64,000 bases of DNA from Butyricimonas synergistica DSM 23225 (GTDB taxonomy: Bacteria; Bacteroidota; Bacteroidia; Bacteroidales; Marinifilaceae). Position 1 is the first letter of the stretch, and each line of letters begins with the position of its first letter. The DNA lies in contig NZ_KB903359.1 in NCBI RefSeq assembly GCF_000379665.1, positions 345,998 through 409,997 on the forward strand, read 5' to 3'. A program made the translations under genes and the position numbers. Under the pieces are notes generated by a model. The model saw only the letters and a program-made list of their open reading frames with translations. It had not been told where the DNA came from and did no database searches. Shown here one piece after another: positions 15,775 through 22,763 of this stretch.

Positions 15775-16504
15775 AAGAGTATTAGCGGCTTTTTACCGGG
15801 GAGTGTTGAGTGTTCGTTATCGGGTTCATCTGAAAGGCGAGGAATTGCTGAAAGAACCGCGGACTACGCTGTTTTTGCCGAACCATCAGGCTTCGGTAGA
15901 CCCGCAGATCGTGTGTTCCCAATTGTTGCGATACACGGATGTATCCCCGCTGGTGACGGAAGGGTATTTTAAGATTCCTATCGTGGCACAGATACTCCAT
16001 TTGATGGGTGCCGTGCGGGTTCCTGATCTTGAAAAGAGCCGCCGGGGCGTGGAAGTTGTCGCGGGATTGAGTAAGGTCGTGGTGGATGCCTTAGCGTCGG
16101 GGAGGAATGTGTTGATTTACCCGGCAGGACAATTGACTAACGGGGGACTCGAACGTGTCGGCAATAAACAGGGTACTTGGCAAGTGTGCCGCCAGTTGCC
16201 GGACGGGGTACGTGTCGTGGGGGTGCGGATTCAAGGTTTGTGGGGTAGTATGTGGTCTAGGGCGAAGACGGGGAAATCACCTGATTTCCTGTGGACTTAC
16301 CTGAAGGGTATCTTTTACGTGTTAGCGAATTTGATTTTTTTTGTGCCTCGCCGGGACGTAACTATTACTTTTGAAGATATCACGGAAGAGGCTATACGTT
16401 ACACGGCAGAGGGACGGCAACCTTTTAACCGTTTCTTGGAGAGTTTTTACAATGTCGAGGGTGAAGAAAAAAAGTGTTGCCTTAAGCACTTCTTTTACAA
16501 TTGA
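15758..16504 (+). CDS. PlsC-type 1-acylglycerol-phosphate / lysophospholipid acyltransferase
   Basis: This membrane-associated glycerolipid acyltransferase has 248 residues. The catalytic block NHQASVDP matches the NHX4D motif with His and Asp, at about residue 48. Motif II lies around GYFKIPIVAQIL and the PlsC block III is represented by LIYPAGQLTN, in place of the usual FPEGTR. A C-terminal hydrophobic segment (YVLANLIFFVP) may anchor the protein. The gene overlaps the end of the LplT-like transporter gene, implying translational coupling. The departure in block III suggests a substrate different from lysophosphatidic acid; 2-acyl-lysophospholipid would fit the transporter. Confidence 0.82.
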   Translation: MVARYKRVLAAFYRGVLSVRYRVHLKGEELLKEPRTTLFLPNHQASVDPQIVCSQLLRYTDVSPLVTEGYFKIPIVAQILHLMGAVRVPDLEKSRRGVEVVAGLSKVVVDALASGRNVLIYPAGQLTNGGLERVGNKQGTWQVCRQLPDGVRVVGVRIQGLWGSMWSRAKTGKSPDFLWTYLKGIFYVLANLIFFVPRRDVTITFEDITEEAIRYTAEGRQPFNRFLESFYNVEGEEKKCCLKHFFYN

Positions 16505-16508
16505 AAGT

Positions 16509-16540
16509 GGCTCCTCCTGTGTAAGGAGGAGTTAGAGGGG
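16509..16540. repeat. Palindromic repeat element (copy 2)
   Basis: CTCCTCC (16511-16517) pairs with GGAGGAG (16525-16531) around TGTGTAA, followed by TTAGAGGGG. It shares the GGAGTTAGAGGGG core with 11987-12038. It lies in the gap before pabB. Confidence 0.6.
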
Positions 16541-16590
16541 ATCGTAGAAGCGTTGACAAGTGGGGAGAAATCATAAATCATAAATTAGGA

Positions 16591-17562
16591 ATGACGGCGA
16601 ACGAGGTAAGAGAACGAATGAACCAATGGGGAGGTCGACGGGAACCTTTCTTGTTTGGAGTGGATTTTGAGTTGACTGGGGGCTTTTTTATACCTTCTCC
16701 TTTGCAACAGCAGGACGTCCTTTTTGAGGTAGGGGGTGTGACGAATGCGCCCCGAATAGATTTTCCGGCAGGAAAGGTGTTTATACCGCATCCCGTTTCC
16801 GGTAAAGAGTATGAGGGTAAATTCAATACAGTAAGGCGGGGACTGATGAGGGGCGATTCGTTCTTGCTAAACCTGACTGTGGCTACCGCCCTTGAAACGG
16901 ATTGGACGCTGGAGGGGATATTCCACCGGGCACGTTCGCTTTATCGTTTACTGTTGCCGGGGAAATTTGTCTGTTTCTCTCCCGAGATATTCGTGCGGAT
17001 AGACAAAGGGGTGATTTCATCGTACCCGATGAAAGGCACTATCGATGCCCGGGTGCCGGATGCCGAACGGGTGATCTTGGAGGATTACAAGGAACGTGCC
17101 GAGCATTACACGATAGTCGATCTGATCCGGAACGATTTGAACCGGGTAGCCGAGAACGTGCGGGTTCCCCGTTTCCGTTATATCGATCGCTTGCATACAA
17201 GCAATGGCGAGGTGTTGCAAGTGAGTTCCGAGGTGGCGGGGGACTTGAAGGGGGATTATTTTTCCCGGTTGGGGGATATTGTCTTCGAGTTATTGCCTGC
17301 CGGTTCTATTTCCGGTGCGCCGAAACCCTCTACACTGGATATTATAGCCCGTGCGGAAGGGGAAACGAGAGGTTATTACACAGGGGTATTCGGTTATTTT
17401 GATGGCGAGAAATTCGATTCGGCAGTGATGATCCGATTTGTCGAACGGCGTGACGGTCAGTTCTATTTTCGTAGTGGCGGGGGGATCACGATTAATAGCG
17501 ATTGCCGGGCAGAGTACGAGGAAGTATTGAAAAAGGTGTATTTACCGTTTACAGGATGTTAG
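16591..17562 (+). CDS. pabB: Aminodeoxychorismate synthase component I
   Basis: This chorismate-binding enzyme makes 4-amino-4-deoxychorismate from chorismate and ammonia. The 323-residue protein is the short form of the family, lacking most of the N-terminal domain of E. coli PabB. It shows the signature blocks YPMKGTIDAR, DLIRNDLNRVAENVRVPRF, SISGAPKPSTLDIIARAEGETRGYYTGVFGY and FRSGGGITINSDCRAEYEEVLKK, including the Lys of PMKGT used by PabB-type enzymes to form a covalent intermediate. It is followed after 19 bases by pabC on the same strand. The glutaminase partner PabA is encoded 2.2 kb upstream in opposite orientation. Confidence 0.92.
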   Translation: MTANEVRERMNQWGGRREPFLFGVDFELTGGFFIPSPLQQQDVLFEVGGVTNAPRIDFPAGKVFIPHPVSGKEYEGKFNTVRRGLMRGDSFLLNLTVATALETDWTLEGIFHRARSLYRLLLPGKFVCFSPEIFVRIDKGVISSYPMKGTIDARVPDAERVILEDYKERAEHYTIVDLIRNDLNRVAENVRVPRFRYIDRLHTSNGEVLQVSSEVAGDLKGDYFSRLGDIVFELLPAGSISGAPKPSTLDIIARAEGETRGYYTGVFGYFDGEKFDSAVMIRFVERRDGQFYFRSGGGITINSDCRAEYEEVLKKVYLPFTGC

Positions 17563-17581
17563 AATTGAAATACGAGATAAA

Positions 17582-18181
17582 ATGGAGCGTCGTTTTGTAG
17601 AAACAATCAAGGTATATGACGGTCAGTTTTGCCATCCGGCTTATCACGAACGGAGGGCACGGGCAACGGCGCTTGCCGTTTTCGGTTGTTCTTTGGATTG
17701 GGATTTGTCCGGGTGGGCAATACCGGACGAGTTACTCCGAGGATTGGTCAAATGCCGGGTGGTGTACGATACGATGGTGAGGGAAGTGACTTTCACCCCG
17801 TATGTATTCCGACAGATCGCTTCCCTGCGGTTAGTCGAGGGGGAGGGGATAGATTATGCTTTTAAATCCACTGATCGTTCTGGGCTCGAACGTTTGCTTG
17901 CGCTGCGGGAGGGATGTGACGACGTGCTTATCGTGCGGCGGGGGATGATTACCGATACTTCCTTCTCGAATGTCGTGCTGGAAGATGCCACGGGTTTGTA
18001 CACGCCCGACACCTTCTTGCTTGACGGAACTTGTCGCCGCCGCCTGATTGACGAGGGGGACGTGCAGGTGCGCTCTATTCCGGTTACAGAACTTTCCCGC
18101 TACGATCGGTTGTATTTGGTCAACGCGATGATCGGACTAGAGGATAACGTGTCGCTCCCGACGGATGCCGTGAGATATTGA
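17582..18181 (+). CDS. pabC: Aminodeoxychorismate lyase (class IV aminotransferase fold)
   Basis: This PLP enzyme converts aminodeoxychorismate to p-aminobenzoate and pyruvate. It has 199 residues, somewhat shorter than E. coli PabC. The PLP lysine lies in YAFKSTDRS, and the class IV signature is seen in DVLIVRRGMITDTSFSNVVLED and DGTCRRRLID. The N-terminal ETIKVYDGQFCHPAYHERRA resembles the short branched-chain-aminotransferase-like PabC forms of Bacteroidetes. Being directly after pabB supports the assignment. It converges with the lipoprotein gene that ends four bases beyond its stop. Confidence 0.87.
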   Translation: MERRFVETIKVYDGQFCHPAYHERRARATALAVFGCSLDWDLSGWAIPDELLRGLVKCRVVYDTMVREVTFTPYVFRQIASLRLVEGEGIDYAFKSTDRSGLERLLALREGCDDVLIVRRGMITDTSFSNVVLEDATGLYTPDTFLLDGTCRRRLIDEGDVQVRSIPVTELSRYDRLYLVNAMIGLEDNVSLPTDAVRY

Positions 18182-18185
18182 TCAT

Positions 18186-18887
18186 TTATTCCGGATTTTC
18201 CTGGTAATATACTCGTTTACTGTTTTTGAACGTCAATTCCATCTTGTCGTAATTGACGAATACTTCACTGCGGAAATTCGTGAGCGGGTTGCTGGCGAAT
18301 TGAATATAATCTTCTTTTAGCAGATACCAAGTCCCGTTGGCTTCTCTCGACGTGTTAGCTGCGATGTCAAGAATACTGAACTTGTAGGTATAATCGGGGT
18401 AAAGCGTGAACGTGAACCGTTCGGACGGTTTGATATTATTGGGTATGTAAGTGAAGTAACTTCCCGTCAGCAGGCGTGAGGGCAGACACGTGGCTTCCGG
18501 GTTGAGGCTGACCATGCGGGTGATTACCAGCTTGGGCGACGGGGTTTGTTCCGCCTCGTCACCGGGCACGAGGTAACCGTAGAACCGGGCGTAAACGGGA
18601 GTCCCCTCCGGCAAGTGTAACGCCGTGTATTCTTTCTCTACCTTGTAGGAGGTTTCCCCGAAGGCGATGACGAGCGATTCGCCCGTGGCACAATCTTTTA
18701 GTGTGGCTTTTTTGCCCTCGAGCACGTATTCTCCCGCGAAGTAATAGTCGGAGGTGGGGATAGGCATAGCACTCAACACGGTGTCCGCGAACGTCGAGGG
18801 TTGGCGTGATTCTTTGGTTTTCGTGTTATTTTTGCATCCGCAGAGGATGAAGATAATAGATACTAATAATAGAGTGTGTACTTTCAT
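18186..18887 (-). CDS. NlpE-like lipoprotein with C-terminal-type OB domain
   Basis: This predicted outer-membrane lipoprotein has 233 residues, with lipobox LCGC at about residue 18. Residues about 45-135 match the OB-fold domain known from the C-terminal half of E. coli NlpE: LEGKKATLKDCATGESLVIA, then EYTALHLPEGTPVYARFYGYL and a closing MVSLNPEATC. The last about 90 residues (LLTGSYFTYIPNN to the end) form a second, beta-rich lipocalin-like domain that predicts threshold-type text such as ANGTWYLLKEDYIQF. In E. coli, NlpE senses envelope stress through Cpx; whether this protein signals is unknown. Domain order is reversed relative to E. coli NlpE. It lies downstream of the MutS-like gene. 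Confidence 0.65.
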   Translation of the reverse strand: MKVHTLLLVSIIFILCGCKNNTKTKESRQPSTFADTVLSAMPIPTSDYYFAGEYVLEGKKATLKDCATGESLVIAFGETSYKVEKEYTALHLPEGTPVYARFYGYLVPGDEAEQTPSPKLVITRMVSLNPEATCLPSRLLTGSYFTYIPNNIKPSERFTFTLYPDYTYKFSILDIAANTSREANGTWYLLKEDYIQFASNPLTNFRSEVFVNYDKMELTFKNSKRVYYQENPE

Positions 18888-18943
18888 GGCATTTCCTTGT
18901 TTAAAGAATGAAACGGAAAAAAAGCCTGAAAGGTTTGTTGCGC

Positions 18944-20728
18944 TTAAACTAATTTCATTTTTTCCAGTAGTATCGAGGCATTCATGTTTTGGCTGATGCC
19001 GGGTTTAAGTTTATAGTCATACACGATGTCGTCGTCCGTGTGGGTGATCTCGAAACAACGGTTAAAATAATGATCCGGTTGTACGTCGGCAAGGGCTCCG
19101 AGTTCGAGGTCATGGGTGGCAACGAGCCCGGCGATGGGAAGCGTGAGCAATTTTTGAAGGAAGCGGCGGGAACCGTTGAGCTTGTCGCGGGAGTTTGTTC
19201 CTTTCAATATCTCGTCGAGGATGATAAATGTCTTTTCTTCCCCTTCAGCCATCGTGACAAGTTGTTGCAGGCGGAGCAATTCGGCGTGGAAATAGGACGT
19301 CCCCTTGGCGAGGTTATCCACCGTCCGCATACTCGTGAATATGCCCATGGGTTGGAACTCGAACGTGGCGGCACGCACCACTGCACCGCAACAGGCGAGA
19401 ACGAGGTTTACCCCGACGGCACGCAGGAAGGTACTCTTGCCCGCCATATTCGCTCCCGTGATGATGTAAAATTCGTGAAGGTGATCGATGCCAAAGTCGT
19501 TTGTCACGCAGCCGTCGGCGGGGAGTAGGGGATGCCCGATACCGGTGCCTTGCAGAATCACTTCGGTGTTCAGCTTGGGCGTGACAAAATCGGGGTGGTT
19601 GTACTTGTAGTTGGCAAGGCTGACGAGGGCGTCGAGCTCTCCCGTGGCATTTACCCACGCGGGGATAGCCTCGGCATATTCCTGTTTCCATGCCACGAGG
19701 CGTTTCAGCAGGTGTAACTCCCGCAGGAATAGCCCGTTTAGCAGTATTGCCACCAGTACATTCGTGCGTTGGTCAAAGCCTTCCTGTATCTTGCGCAGGG
19801 AGCGTAGGGCTGTGTCTGCGTTTGACGAGGACGAGAATAATTGCTGCCGGATGGCTTGGAGTTGCTCCGATTGGCTTGGGAATGAGGCGAAATGGTGGAT
19901 TAACTCGTGCAAGTTACTGAATGAACGGGTAAATTCGTCTAATCGCAAATGTGCCCGGAATGTCCGTTTTGCCGGAATGTAGCAAAACAGAAGCGAGAGA
20001 CAGGAGAGAGTGAGCGGGATGTTCGAGGGAATGACGGAGAAAATATTCAATAACCACGTGGAAATGGTGATTACCGGAAAGATATAAAGGAAAGGCGTCA
20101 TCCAGCGAGGCAATGATTCTTGCTCCCGTTGCCACATTTCGATTTGCTCCATGGCAAGACTGGACACGGCTTGACTGTTCCCCGTGGCTCGGAACGCGTG
20201 GCACCAGTCCGGGGAGTTGCTTAGTTCGGTCACGGCTTGTTGGCGGGAGGTGATTTCTTCACCGGACTTTAGCGGGTGGAGCAACCAACGGTGTATTTTT
20301 TCCCTCCCGTGTGGGGTGATGGTCCGGTTCACTGCTTGAAAGAGCGAGTTGTCGCCGAATAGGTCGAGGTCATGGGCGTAGGGATGTGCTTGGTCTTTAT
20401 ACTCGTTGCCCGGGAAAAGGTGTTGCAATTCTCCCGACAAGTATTCTAGTTCCACCTCCGAACACTTCTTCAATTCGTTCAGAAAGGTTATTTTCTTTAG
20501 TAATTTTGTTTCAAATATATTTATTGAGATAAAGATCGCAATGGCGGCGAAAAAAGCACATAGGTAAGCGACTGTACCCGTGGTTGAAAATAGATAGATA
20601 AAGAAAGCGGCGGCGAGGAATAGAAGTATTTTTACTAGCGTGATAGCATTGCGTTTCTGTTTGTGATTCTTCAGCAGTGCGGTTACTTCTTCCAGCTTGC
20701 CGTAATAATATTGTTCGGGTTGTTGCAT
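18944..20728 (-). CDS. Membrane-anchored MutS-family ATPase
   Basis: This protein of 594 residues has two hydrophobic helices near the N-terminus (about 28-70: LFLAAAFFIYLF, TVAYLCAFFAAIAIFISI) and another hydrophobic pair near 210-260. A central MutS-core-like helical region follows. The C-terminal MutS ATPase domain has Walker A GANMAGKST, the TSMRTVDNLAKGTSYFHAEL segment, Walker B FIILDEILKGTNS and the ATHDLELG switch. The N-terminal mismatch-recognition domain of MutS is absent. This matches a family of MutS homologues with transmembrane segments in Bacteroidetes, whose function is not established; it should not be called a mismatch repair protein. The start ATG at 20728 is the first in frame and keeps the protein at family length. 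Confidence 0.85.
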   Translation of the reverse strand: MQQPEQYYYGKLEEVTALLKNHKQKRNAITLVKILLFLAAAFFIYLFSTTGTVAYLCAFFAAIAIFISINIFETKLLKKITFLNELKKCSEVELEYLSGELQHLFPGNEYKDQAHPYAHDLDLFGDNSLFQAVNRTITPHGREKIHRWLLHPLKSGEEITSRQQAVTELSNSPDWCHAFRATGNSQAVSSLAMEQIEMWQREQESLPRWMTPFLYIFPVITISTWLLNIFSVIPSNIPLTLSCLSLLFCYIPAKRTFRAHLRLDEFTRSFSNLHELIHHFASFPSQSEQLQAIRQQLFSSSSNADTALRSLRKIQEGFDQRTNVLVAILLNGLFLRELHLLKRLVAWKQEYAEAIPAWVNATGELDALVSLANYKYNHPDFVTPKLNTEVILQGTGIGHPLLPADGCVTNDFGIDHLHEFYIITGANMAGKSTFLRAVGVNLVLACCGAVVRAATFEFQPMGIFTSMRTVDNLAKGTSYFHAELLRLQQLVTMAEGEEKTFIILDEILKGTNSRDKLNGSRRFLQKLLTLPIAGLVATHDLELGALADVQPDHYFNRCFEITHTDDDIVYDYKLKPGISQNMNASILLEKMKLV

Positions 20729-21105
20729 GACACTTGTGTTCTGTTTCCCGCGAATATACCTTTAAACGTGGAATTATTAAAATGATGGGAAAATATTTCA
20801 ATAGAAATCAAGTGATTTCCTGATCTAAATGAGAACCCGGGGTGGTTAGGGTGATGATACATGGTATAGCCGTTGATCATCCAAGTTAATTTCGGTACAA
20901 CTTCGGAACAACTTCGGTGCAAAGACCTTCGTGAGCGTCTTTGAAACGTCTTTGAATCGAAGGTGAAACGTCTTTGATCCCTATCTTCATCGAAACTACA
21001 CCGGGATTACTACGTGACTTCCCGCTGTTCAAGAAGATTGAGGTTTAGAATTCAATTCTTTTTCCTTGGAATTAGTTCCGTTTGTGAATGTCGTGGATTC
21101 TGACC
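20729..21105. other. Gene-free region upstream of the MutS-like gene, with an 11-bp periodic repeat
   Basis: No gene is visible in these 377 bases between the fimbrillin operon (which ends at 21106) and the MutS-like gene. The notable content is the repeat at 20886-20973. The remainder is unremarkable; a weak stem around 21050-21090 (GAATTC/GGAATT) is the only candidate end of the fimbrillin transcript. Confidence 0.6.
20886..20973. repeat. Degenerate tandem repeat, 11-bp period, eight units
   Basis: Reading from 20886 in steps of 11 gives TTAATTTCGGT, ACAACTTCGGA, ACAACTTCGGT, GCAAAGACCTT, CGTGAGCGTCT, TTGAAACGTCT, TTGAATCGAAG and GTGAAACGTCT. Units 2-3 and units 6 and 8 are near identical and all stay in 11-bp register. 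It lies 160-245 bases upstream of the MutS-like gene. Confidence 0.75.
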
Positions 21106-22755
21106 CTATACTTGTCTTATGGCTTGGGTGATATAAACTTTTATCCTTTTTGTTTCTGTTCCTTCCCTTGCCGAAACGTATACTGTCCCGTTCCTCACGA
21201 CTCCTATACCTCTTGCGATCTTCAAGGTAATCAATCCGTCGTCCACGTATATGTAATCCGGATCGTTACGAACGATACCATCTCCGGGAGCCAGTTGTAA
21301 CCAGGTATGATTGCTATAATCCTCCACGCGGGCGGAAATATAATACCCGTTCTCCATAAACGTGGTGATCGTTGCAGTTCCGGAAGCAACCCGGTCTTTT
21401 CGGGTAACAGTTACAATCTTTCTCAGATTTCCAAGGTATATTTCAATCTGCCCTGTCGTGAATCCCGCCGCTACTTTTATTTTCACATCATAAGGAGTTG
21501 TGGTTCCAACCGGAATCTTACCGTCCGCCGGGGAAACGATTTCCAAACCACTTGTCAGTGAAGTAATCGTCCGTCTCACGGGGAACGTGCGTCCGCAATC
21601 CGTTATAAGAGTAAATGCCGTGTACTCATCTGCCGTGCCCCCGGTGGTATATAGTTCAAAATGAGAGTTTGTTACCCCCAAATAGTAATCATTATTGCTC
21701 ATAATCTCGTAACCCGAATCATTTTGAACCAAAGTGGTAAATTTCAAGTTGGAATTGGATGCCAGCGATACTTTTGCATCTTCTATCGACGTGAAACCTT
21801 GTCCCCCGACGGAGGTAATCGTGAACTCGTATTCTGTGTTCCGCAATATATTCAACACGTTTTGATTGTTGTTGATAAATGCCATTTTATAGAAATAACT
21901 CGCTCCCTTGTAAATACCCCGGATGATTAGATAAGAATCATTCGTTTGCGTATTCGATTCGTAAAGATAAAGCGGGGATGATTCCGTACTTTGCTCCGTG
22001 GCTGTGATGATTTCTGCGTTCACGATATCCGTACTATACGAGGCATGGCCTCTGTACTCCACTAAATTATTTATCAGTAACGTTCCGGTTAGGTTATGAA
22101 ATTGTCCCTGTTTGGGAATATTTGTCACCGTTGTAATTCCTTGCAGTATAAAGTCGGGAGCCGTATTTTTCACGATTACTTTTCCGACCACGCGTTTCAG
22201 GTTTATCTGTGGAATTGTTATACTGGCATCAATCTTGGAAACACTGACCAGATCACTCATCGGCAATTTCTGTCCGACATACGGTACGGTGTACTGCGGG
22301 TTCGTTAAGGGTTCCGAGAGTAAGTTCTTGCAAGCGTAATCCAGATTACGACTACCCAAGGTATTCGCGAAATTGTCAGAAGTATAGGAATACCCGGTGC
22401 CTCCCACGTAAAACTGACTCGGCGGATTTGCCAATATCAATAACTGGCATGCACTTGTTTGTACATCCAGGTAAACATAGGTCTTGTTATTCAGAATTTC
22501 GGCTTGAACTGCTTCGACAAAACTAGCCGTTCCTCCCGTTCCCGAGAAAACGAGTACCCAGGGTTGTCTGTCCAGGGCGTCTTCGTCCGCCCCGACACGA
22601 GAAACAGGAAGCCCGTAACTCCCGGCTCTCGTGAAAAGTTCAAACCGTACTTTCGTATCCTCTGTATAGGTAGTTTCATTTACCTTCTCGCTACAAGCCG
22701 AGAGCAAAGCCAGTAAGGCAAACAGATATGTAATATGTCTTTTTATGTATCTCAT
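21106..22755 (-). CDS. Fimbrillin-like lipoprotein, second gene of a surface-protein operon
   Basis: This predicted lipoprotein has 549 residues with a signal ending in LLSAC (Cys20-21). The N-terminal half has the look of Bacteroidetes fimbrillins (FimA/Mfa families): an early strand region with VYLDVQTSACQLLILANPP, then a second domain with ITIPQINLKRVVGKVIVKN and YKGASYFYKMAFINN. The C-terminal about 200 residues form repeated beta-sandwich-like modules of BACON-like appearance (IVSPADGKIPVGTTTPYDVKI, TWLQLAPGDGIVRNDP). It lies 8 bases after the 984-residue protein gene, so both are one transcript. A role as a fimbrial shaft or anchor subunit is inferred. No usher or dedicated protease gene is next to it, as expected for this fimbria type. 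Confidence 0.7.
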   Translation of the reverse strand: MRYIKRHITYLFALLALLSACSEKVNETTYTEDTKVRFELFTRAGSYGLPVSRVGADEDALDRQPWVLVFSGTGGTASFVEAVQAEILNNKTYVYLDVQTSACQLLILANPPSQFYVGGTGYSYTSDNFANTLGSRNLDYACKNLLSEPLTNPQYTVPYVGQKLPMSDLVSVSKIDASITIPQINLKRVVGKVIVKNTAPDFILQGITTVTNIPKQGQFHNLTGTLLINNLVEYRGHASYSTDIVNAEIITATEQSTESSPLYLYESNTQTNDSYLIIRGIYKGASYFYKMAFINNNQNVLNILRNTEYEFTITSVGGQGFTSIEDAKVSLASNSNLKFTTLVQNDSGYEIMSNNDYYLGVTNSHFELYTTGGTADEYTAFTLITDCGRTFPVRRTITSLTSGLEIVSPADGKIPVGTTTPYDVKIKVAAGFTTGQIEIYLGNLRKIVTVTRKDRVASGTATITTFMENGYYISARVEDYSNHTWLQLAPGDGIVRNDPDYIYVDDGLITLKIARGIGVVRNGTVYVSAREGTETKRIKVYITQAIRQV

Positions 22756-22763
22756 TTCAATGT

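Noticed and set aside
18989-19528. 179-codon open frame antisense to the MutS-like gene
   Set aside because: It lies wholly inside the ATPase domain, whose motifs are intact on the other strand; it is a shadow of that gene.
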